From: Trebonia sp963836195
GTDB lineage: Bacteria > Actinomycetota > Actinomycetes > Streptosporangiales > Streptosporangiaceae
Direction: 5' to 3'
DNA length: 64,000 nucleotides
NCBI GenBank assembly: GCA_963836195.1
Contig: CAWIIX010000013.1
Location: 1-64,000 of the forward strand
Shown here: piece by piece, positions 58,712-64,000 of the stretch
Layout of the letters: each line of letters begins with the position of its first letter
Numbering within the stretch: position 1 is the first letter of the stretch
Translations under genes and position numbers: made by a program
The notes under the pieces: generated by a model
Told to the model about the DNA's origin: nothing
The model's input: only the letters and a program-made list of their open reading frames with translations
The model's database searches: none

Positions 58712-59730
58712 TCGGATAACGAGGTCGAGGTTCGGTCGGGCAGGAACGCGTCGACAAGGCGCTGGGCGGCCAGGCCGGGGGTGAGGTTTCCGTCCCTGAC
58801 GTCCGCCTCCAGCTGCGGGGCGAGCGCGTTGAGCTCGCCGCTGTCGCGCAGCCGGTCGAGGAGCTGGTCCCTGACCAGCGCCCACATCCAGCTGACGCGC
58901 TGGTCGCGGCGGCGGCGGTCGAGCTCGCCGCTGTCGCCCAGCATCCGCTGGTGGCGCTCGACCAGCGACCACACCTCGGCCAGGCCGTTCCCGGTGAGGG
59001 CGCTGCAGGTGACGACCGGGGTCGACCAGCCGTCCTCGGGCCGGCCGAGCAGCCGCAGCGCGCCGGCCAGCTCGCGGGCGGCCCGGCGGGCCTCGTCCTC
59101 GTGCGGGCCGTCGGCCTTGTTCACGGCGACGACGTCGGCGAGCTCGAGCACGCCCTTCTTGATCCCCTGGAGCTGGTCGCCGGTGCGGGCCAGGGCCAGC
59201 AGCAGGAACGTGTCGGTCATCTCCGCCACCAGCGTCTCCGACTGGCCGACGCCGACCGTCTCGACGAGCAGGATGTCGTAGCCGGCGGCGGCCATGACGA
59301 CCAGCGACTCCCTGGTCGCGCGGGCGACGCCGCCGAGGGTGCCCGCCGTCGGGGACGGGCGCACGAAGGCGGCCGGGTCGGTCGCGAGCCTGGTCATCCG
59401 GGTCTTGTCGCCGAGGATGCTGCCGCCGCTGCGGGTCGACGACGGGTCGACCGCCAGCACCGCGACCCGGTGCCCGTGGTCGATGAGCTGGCCGCCGAGG
59501 GCGTCGATGAAGGTGGACTTGCCGACGCCGGGGACGCCGGTGATGCCGACCCGCTGGGCCGTCCCCGCGTACGGCAGCAGCCGGGTCAGCACGTGCTGGG
59601 CCAGGATCCGGTGGTCCGGACGGCTCGACTCGACCAGCGTGATCGCGCGGGCGATGCCGGCCCGCGACCGGGCGAGGACCGCGTCTGCGTACCGCGCTGC
59701 CTCCGGCCCCCCGTCGGCGGCGTCGTTCAC
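58180..59730 (-). CDS. meaB: Methylmalonyl-CoA mutase-associated GTPase MeaB, stop codon displaced
   Basis: A G3E P-loop GTPase that guards and reloads the B12 cofactor of methylmalonyl-CoA mutase. From GTG 59730: GITGVPGVGKSTFIDALG (Walker A), VDPSSTRSGGSILGDKTRM (switch), ILLVETVGVGQSE (Walker B), VVAVNKADG (NKxD). The MeaB homology ends normally at about residue 335 (GNLTPGLAAQRLVDAFLPD, near 58740), but no stop follows, and the frame runs on for ~180 codons antisense to the GGDEF gene to 58180. The extra part is GC-frame noise. It follows mutB by 64 bp, as expected. Confidence 0.85.
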   Translation of the reverse strand: MNDAADGGPEAARYADAVLARSRAGIARAITLVESSRPDHRILAQHVLTRLLPYAGTAQRVGITGVPGVGKSTFIDALGGQLIDHGHRVAVLAVDPSSTRSGGSILGDKTRMTRLATDPAAFVRPSPTAGTLGGVARATRESLVVMAAAGYDILLVETVGVGQSETLVAEMTDTFLLLALARTGDQLQGIKKGVLELADVVAVNKADGPHEDEARRAARELAGALRLLGRPEDGWSTPVVTCSALTGNGLAEVWSLVERHQRMLGDSGELDRRRRDQRVSWMWALVRDQLLDRLRDSGELNALAPQLEADVRDGNLTPGLAAQRLVDAFLPDRTSTSLSDQPWSSRASARVSSRLIAARERLCAYISRSARLSTSSTRRTGASRRSGCSGSRMRPREEVTGRQSPPAYTGSPATARSTRCSSRAASAWSVPLITTTNSSPPMRATTSASARCCARRRPITRSTSSPTACPCSSLMCLKWSRSQKITATGVCAVSSSRSRSWSRTRLARPVSGSDRA

Positions 59731-59794
59731 CGTCTCACCCTGCCCATGCTGCAGCTCTGGTCACGCTGACACCCTGCTCACGGCTTCACCCTGC

Positions 59795-62023
59795 TCACGG
59801 CGTCGTTTCGCGCCTGGCGGTCAGCTCCGTCAGCAGATCGTAGGCCGCGTCGGGGATGACCGTGCCCGGGCCGAAGATGGCGGACGCGCCGGCCGCGCGC
59901 AGCTCCCCGTAGTCCTGGGGCGGGATGACCCCGCCGACCACCACCATGATGTCGTCGCGCCCCTCGTCCGCGAGGGCGGCCTTGAGGTCGGGGACGAGCG
60001 TCAGGTGGCCGGCCGCGAGCGAGGAGACCCCGACGATGTGGACGTCGGCCTCGATGGCCTGCCGGGCCACCTCGGCCGGGGTCTGGAAGAGCGCCCCCAC
60101 GTCGACGTCGAAGCCGAGGTCGGCAAACGCGCTGGCGATGACCTTCTGCCCTCGGTCGTGGCCGTCCTGTCCCATCTTGGCGACCAGGATCCGGGGTCGG
60201 CGCCCCTCCGCCCGCTCGAACTCGGCGGCGGCCGCGCGGACCCGGTCGATGCCGGCCGTCTGGCCAGCCTCCTGCCTGTACACACCGCTAATCGTACGGA
60301 TGTGACCGGTGTAGCGGCCGAACACCTTCTCAAGCGCGTCGGAGATCTCGCCCACGGTGGCCTTCGCGCGGGCGGCGTCGATGGCCAGCGCCAGCAGGTT
60401 GTTCTCGTCCCCGTCGCCGCGCGGTCGGGCCGCGGCGGCGGTCAGCCGGTCGAGCGCGGCCTGGCAGGCGGCCGGGTCGCGCTCCTCGCGGAGCCGGCGC
60501 AGCTTCTCGATCTGCTGGGCCCGCACCGCCCGGTTGTCGATCTTGAGCACGTCGATGTCGTCTTCCCCGGCCACGCGGTACTTGTTGACCCCGATCACCG
60601 GCTGGCGGCCGGAGTCGATCCTGGCCTGGGTGCGGGCGGCCGCCTCCTCGACCCGCATCTTGGGTATGCCCTCCTCGATCGCGCGGGCCATCCCGCCGGC
60701 CGCCTCGACCTCCTGGATGTGAGCCCAGGCGCGCCGGGCGAGCTCGTAGGTGAGCCGTTCGACGTAGGCGCTGCCGCCCCAGGGGTCGATGACCCGGCAA
60801 GTGCCCGACTCCTGCTGAAGGAGCAGCTGGGTGTTGCGGGCGATCCGGGCGGAGAAGTCGGTCGGCAGCGCGAGCGCCTCGTCGAGCGCGTTGGTGTGCA
60901 GCGACTGGGTGTGGCCCTGGGTCGCGGCCATCGCCTCGATGCAGGTCCGGGCCACGTTGTTGAACACGTCCTGCGCGGTCAGCGACCAGCCGGAGGTCTG
61001 GCAGTGGGTGCGCAGCGACAGCGACTTGGCGCTCTTGGGCTCGAACTGCCTCACCAGCTTGGCCCAGAGCAGCCGCCCGGCCCGCAGCTTGGCGACCTCC
61101 ATGAAGAAGTTCATCCCGATCGCCCAGAAGAACGACAGCCGGGGCGCGAACGCGTCGATGTCGAGGCCGGACCCGAGGCCGGCCCGCAGGTACTCGACGC
61201 CGTCCGCGAGCGTGTAGGCCAGCTCGAGGTCGGCCGTCGCCCCGGCCTCCTGGATGTGGTAGCCGGAGATCGAGATCGAGTTGAACTTCGGCATCCGGCG
61301 GGAGGTGAACCCGAAGATGTCGGAGATGATCCGCATCGACGGGGCCGGCGGGTAGATGTAGGTGTTGCGGACCATGAACTCCTTGAGGATGTCGTTCTGG
61401 ATGGTCCCGGCCAGCTGCTCGCTCGATACCCCCTGCTCCTCGGCGGCGACGACGTAGAGGGCGAGCACCGGCAGCACGGCGCCGTTCATGGTCATCGACA
61501 CGCTCATCCGGTCGAGCGGGATCCCGTCGAAGAGCTGCCGCATGTCGTAGATCGAGTCGATCGCGACGCCGGCCATCCCGACGTCGCCCGCGACCCGGGG
61601 ATGATCGCTGTCGTAGCCGCGGTGGGTCGGCAGGTCGAACGCGACCGACAGGCCCTTCTGCCCGGCGGCGAGGTTGCGCCGGTAGAACGCGTTGGACTCC
61701 TCGGCGGTGGAGAACCCGGCGTACTGCCGGATCGTCCAGGGCTGGTTGACGTACATCGTCGGGTAGGGCCCGCGCAGGTACGGCGGCAGGCCCGGATAGG
61801 TGGCGAGGAAGTCAAGCCCGTCCAGGTCGGCGGCGGTGTACAGCGGCTTCACGTCGATCCCCTCGGGGGTGACCCACGCCTGGTCGCTGTCCTGGCCGGC
61901 CGCGCCGTCTTCGGCGGCCGCCGTCAGCGCGTCCTGCCAGCGCTTCTCGTCGTGCGGTCCGGGCGCCGTCGGCTCGGCCAGCTCGACGCCGGTGAAATCG
62001 GGGACCTGCCAGCCGTCGGTCAT
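59795..62023 (-). CDS. mutB: Methylmalonyl-CoA mutase large (alpha) subunit
   Basis: The catalytic B12-dependent subunit, 742 residues, interconverting methylmalonyl-CoA and succinyl-CoA in propionate and odd-chain or branched-chain metabolism. The substrate barrel shows YAGFSTAEESNAFYRRNLAAGQKGLSVAFDLPTHRGYDSDHP near residue 95 and SLHTNALDEALALPT near 385. The C-terminal cobalamin domain has the B12-binding GQDGHDRGQKVIASAFADLGFDVDVG with the axial His near 615, then GVSSLAAGHLTLVP and VGGVIPPQDY. Its ATG overlaps the mutA stop (ATGA at 62020-62023). Substitution of the substrate-specific residues was not checked. Confidence 0.95.
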   Translation of the reverse strand: MTDGWQVPDFTGVELAEPTAPGPHDEKRWQDALTAAAEDGAAGQDSDQAWVTPEGIDVKPLYTAADLDGLDFLATYPGLPPYLRGPYPTMYVNQPWTIRQYAGFSTAEESNAFYRRNLAAGQKGLSVAFDLPTHRGYDSDHPRVAGDVGMAGVAIDSIYDMRQLFDGIPLDRMSVSMTMNGAVLPVLALYVVAAEEQGVSSEQLAGTIQNDILKEFMVRNTYIYPPAPSMRIISDIFGFTSRRMPKFNSISISGYHIQEAGATADLELAYTLADGVEYLRAGLGSGLDIDAFAPRLSFFWAIGMNFFMEVAKLRAGRLLWAKLVRQFEPKSAKSLSLRTHCQTSGWSLTAQDVFNNVARTCIEAMAATQGHTQSLHTNALDEALALPTDFSARIARNTQLLLQQESGTCRVIDPWGGSAYVERLTYELARRAWAHIQEVEAAGGMARAIEEGIPKMRVEEAAARTQARIDSGRQPVIGVNKYRVAGEDDIDVLKIDNRAVRAQQIEKLRRLREERDPAACQAALDRLTAAAARPRGDGDENNLLALAIDAARAKATVGEISDALEKVFGRYTGHIRTISGVYRQEAGQTAGIDRVRAAAAEFERAEGRRPRILVAKMGQDGHDRGQKVIASAFADLGFDVDVGALFQTPAEVARQAIEADVHIVGVSSLAAGHLTLVPDLKAALADEGRDDIMVVVGGVIPPQDYGELRAAGASAIFGPGTVIPDAAYDLLTELTARRETTP

Positions 62024-63915
62024 CGCCGCACCCCTAGCGCGTCGAGCATCCGGGCCGAGAACGCCAGCACGTCCATGTCGTCGACGATCCTCTCGGCGGC
62101 GCCGGGCACCGGCGCCTGCGGGTCCCCGGCCGCCACGACGACCGTGGACGCCCCCTGCTCGCGGGCCGTGTTCACGGCGGCGCGGACCTCGTCGGCGCCG
62201 ACGTCGCGGCCTCCGCAGACGACCGCAACCGAGGCCGGGCCGGCGGCGGCCCCGAGGGTGGCGGGGGCCCCGGAGGTGGTGGCCGCTCCGGGAGTGGTGG
62301 CGGCCAGGACCGTGGTGATGCCGGCCGGCGCGAGGAGGGCGCGCACCCGGTCGACTTGGGCGTTAGTGGCCCGGGAGGCGTCAAGCGGCGCCAGGGTGAG
62401 CGTCGGCGGCGAACCGGTTGCCAGGGCGTGGACGTCGGCGCGGTCGCGGAGCTCCTCGTGCCACTGGGACCAGCGGATGCGTGGCAGCCCGGGCGGCCCG
62501 GCGGCCGGGCCGGCCGCGGCCGGCCGGCTGAGCAGGGTCTCCCCCACCAGCGGGAACTCGCTGACACCGGTGACGGCCTGCTGGCGTCGGGCGAGCGCGT
62601 CGTGCCGCTGCTCGCGGCTGGCCGCCAGCCGGCCGGCGATGAGCCCGGAGGCCAGGGCCGCCCGCAGTCCGCCCGCCCGCTCGATCTCCTGGAACCAGGC
62701 CCAGGCCTTCACCGCGAGCTGCCCGGTCAGGTCTTCGACGTACCAGGACCCGCCGGCCGGGTCGATCACGCGGGCGACGTGGGACTCCTCGACCAGCAGG
62801 GCGTGCACGTTGCGGGCGACCCGGCGGGCGAGCCGGTCGGGCTGCCCGATCGCGGCGTCGAAGGGAGCGACCGTGATCGCGTCGGCGCCGCCGACGCCGG
62901 CCGAGAAACAGGCCAGGGTGGCGCGGAGGATGTTGTTCCAGGGGTCGCGGCGGGTCAGCATCGACCAGGAGCTGACCGCATGCTGCCACTGTCCCCCCAC
63001 CTCGGAGGTGACACCGCACTGCTGGGCGACCCGGGCCCAGATCCGGCGGGCGGCCCGCAGCTTGGCGATCGTCGCGAACTGGTCGGCGGTGGCGGCGTAG
63101 CGGAACTCCAGCTGCGCGAACGCCGCGTCGGCGGAAAGCCCGGCCGCCCGCATCGCCCGCAGGTACTCGGCGCCCGCGGCGAGGGAGCAGCCGAGCTCCT
63201 CCGCGTCGGAACCGCCGGCCTCGTGGTAGGGCAGCGCGTCGACCACGATCGCGCGGACCCCGGGGAAGTCGGCCGCGCAGCGTCGGGCCAGGCCGGCGGC
63301 AGCGGCCGGCTCGGTATGGTCGGCCTCGACGCCGGTCCGCGCCAGCACTCCGAGTGGATCGGCCCCCAGGCAGCCGGCCAGCGCGCCCGGCGGCACCCCC
63401 CGGCCCGCGGCGACGTCGATGTACACCTGCGCCGCCTGGGCGAACTGCGGGCCGGCGTCGAGGACGATCGGCGCCAGGTCGAGGTAGGTCTCCGCGAGCA
63501 CGTCGGGCAGCGACTCGACCGGGATCCGGCCCTCGCCGAGGCCCAGCCAGAGCGAGCTGACGCCACCCTCGAGGTCCTCCATGATCTGCTCGCGGGCGAC
63601 CGCCGGGTCGGGGTGCTCATGACGCTGCCTGACGTCCCATCCGGTGCGGTTGCCGGCTGGCCCGCGTCCGCGCACGAACGGCGGCTGCCCGGGGTAGCCG
63701 GGGACGGGCGGGCTGCCGTCAGCGACGTAGAGCGGCTCGATCTCGATGCCGTCGGCGGTGATGGTCGCGAGCCGCCGTTCCGGGGACTCGACGTCGGCGT
63801 CGAGCTGCAGCACCTTGGCGACCAGGCGCTGCCACTGTTGCCGGGTGACGGCGGGGAATTCGGCCGCCAGCACCAGGTCGTCAGCGCCCGGGCTGGTCGT
63901 GATCGCGTCGTTCAT
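62020..63915 (-). CDS. mutA: Methylmalonyl-CoA mutase small (beta) subunit
   Basis: The non-catalytic partner subunit, 631 residues, a paralogue of mutB that has lost the cobalamin-binding motif: the C-terminal domain shows no DxHxxG. Family segments include GYPGQPPFVRGRG near residue 75, GVSSLWLGLGEGRIPVE and ALLVEESHVARVIDPAGGSWYVEDLT. ATG 63915 is preferred because AGAGGTG precedes it; a GTG at 63921 would add two residues. It is the first gene of mutA-mutB-meaB. A 16-bp direct repeat lies just upstream and probably belongs to its regulation. Confidence 0.93.
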   Translation of the reverse strand: MNDAITTSPGADDLVLAAEFPAVTRQQWQRLVAKVLQLDADVESPERRLATITADGIEIEPLYVADGSPPVPGYPGQPPFVRGRGPAGNRTGWDVRQRHEHPDPAVAREQIMEDLEGGVSSLWLGLGEGRIPVESLPDVLAETYLDLAPIVLDAGPQFAQAAQVYIDVAAGRGVPPGALAGCLGADPLGVLARTGVEADHTEPAAAAGLARRCAADFPGVRAIVVDALPYHEAGGSDAEELGCSLAAGAEYLRAMRAAGLSADAAFAQLEFRYAATADQFATIAKLRAARRIWARVAQQCGVTSEVGGQWQHAVSSWSMLTRRDPWNNILRATLACFSAGVGGADAITVAPFDAAIGQPDRLARRVARNVHALLVEESHVARVIDPAGGSWYVEDLTGQLAVKAWAWFQEIERAGGLRAALASGLIAGRLAASREQRHDALARRQQAVTGVSEFPLVGETLLSRPAAAGPAAGPPGLPRIRWSQWHEELRDRADVHALATGSPPTLTLAPLDASRATNAQVDRVRALLAPAGITTVLAATTPGAATTSGAPATLGAAAGPASVAVVCGGRDVGADEVRAAVNTAREQGASTVVVAAGDPQAPVPGAAERIVDDMDVLAFSARMLDALGVRR

Positions 63916-63932
63916 TGTCACCTCTGGGCAAA

Positions 63933-63969
63933 ATGGTACCGAATCCCGTTCTCATGGTACCGAATCCCG
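63933..63969 (-). promoter_or_regulatory. 16-bp direct repeat upstream of mutA
   Basis: ATGGTACCGAATCCCG occurs at 63933-63948 and 63954-63969, a 21-bp period (two helical turns). It starts 17 bp before the mutA ATG, so a bound regulator would overlap the promoter or leader. Confidence 0.65.
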
Positions 63970-64000
63970 CGTCACGGGTACAGGAGCCATCGCGTTCGCT

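Noticed and set aside
59294..63100. A 1268-codon open frame on the plus strand
   Set aside because: It is exactly antisense to mutA, mutB and meaB; long antisense frames are expected at this GC content, and it has no recognisable domain or promoter.

Overview
The window is about 70% GC for most of its length, with strong GC codon bias, many leaderless-type promoters (a TAnnnT -10 box 6-9 nt before an ATG or GTG) and a gene set typical of soil Actinobacteria: hypA/hypC, a DrrAB-like ABC exporter, MarR and TetR regulators each beside a divergent partner, a cobalamin-riboswitch-controlled class Ia ribonucleotide reductase, and a methylmalonyl-CoA mutase operon. A filamentous actinomycete such as a member of the Streptosporangiales fits, but the genus cannot be fixed from the sequence.

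Layout. 0-5.9 kb: the end of a [NiFe] hydrogenase maturation operon (hypA, hypC), a KdpD-like membrane protein, a GNAT acetyltransferase, a drug-type ABC exporter and a TDT-family transporter. 5.9-12.8 kb: a rearranged stretch with a tandemly duplicated small His-rich membrane protein, a stray copy of part of the DUF2254 gene, a kdpA 3' remnant joined to a copy of the start of the metallophosphatase gene, a beta-helix protein with no ordinary start codon, an intradiol dioxygenase and a lysin-like protein. 12.8-19.3 kb: two MarR modules, an MFS exporter, a luciferase-like oxidoreductase, class I aldolase, and three consecutive frameshifted genes (phosphopantetheinyl transferase, GDPD, YceI). 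19.6-27.6 kb: a large membrane protein with an LPG-synthase-type domain, a regulator with HTH domains at both ends, a lipoprotein, and a Ser/Thr kinase with an extracellular discoidin-like domain. 27.6-34.7 kb: a CoA-ester catabolic cluster (acyl-CoA dehydrogenase, APH-like kinase, TetR, MFS with a repeat-rich loop, acyl-CoA ligase). 35-42.5 kb: USP, glycoside hydrolase, CPA2 antiporter, KUP potassium transporter, enoyl-CoA hydratase. 42.5-47.4 kb: decayed sigma-factor and MFS pieces, then nrdB and nrdA behind a B12 riboswitch.

47.9-52.85 kb is a distinctly lower-GC island, bounded on the right by an ISL3-type transposase remnant. It encodes a NUDIX hydrolase, a cupin-like protein, a radical-SAM protein with the hallmarks of a prokaryotic viperin (antiviral ddhNTP synthase), and a convergent two-gene operon of a histidine phosphatase and a membrane-anchored protein. 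This is the most interesting part of the window. 52.9-59.7 kb returns to host-like DNA: a copper-type permease with a CsoR-like operator, TetR/SDR and TetR/hydrolase pairs with clear palindromic operators, and a GAF-GGDEF protein. 58.2-64 kb holds mutA-mutB-meaB, the B12-dependent methylmalonyl-CoA mutase and its GTPase chaperone.

Two themes recur. First, single-base frameshifts in otherwise well conserved genes (nrdA, phosphopantetheinyl transferase, YceI, GDPD, acyl-CoA dehydrogenase, glycoside hydrolase) point either to consensus indel errors or to decay. Second, gene fragments (kdpA, sigma factor, MFS, SRPBCC, transposase, DUF2254) and a dispersed intergenic repeat with core CGGTCCGTTCG show real rearrangement. 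No tRNA, rRNA or CRISPR array was seen.
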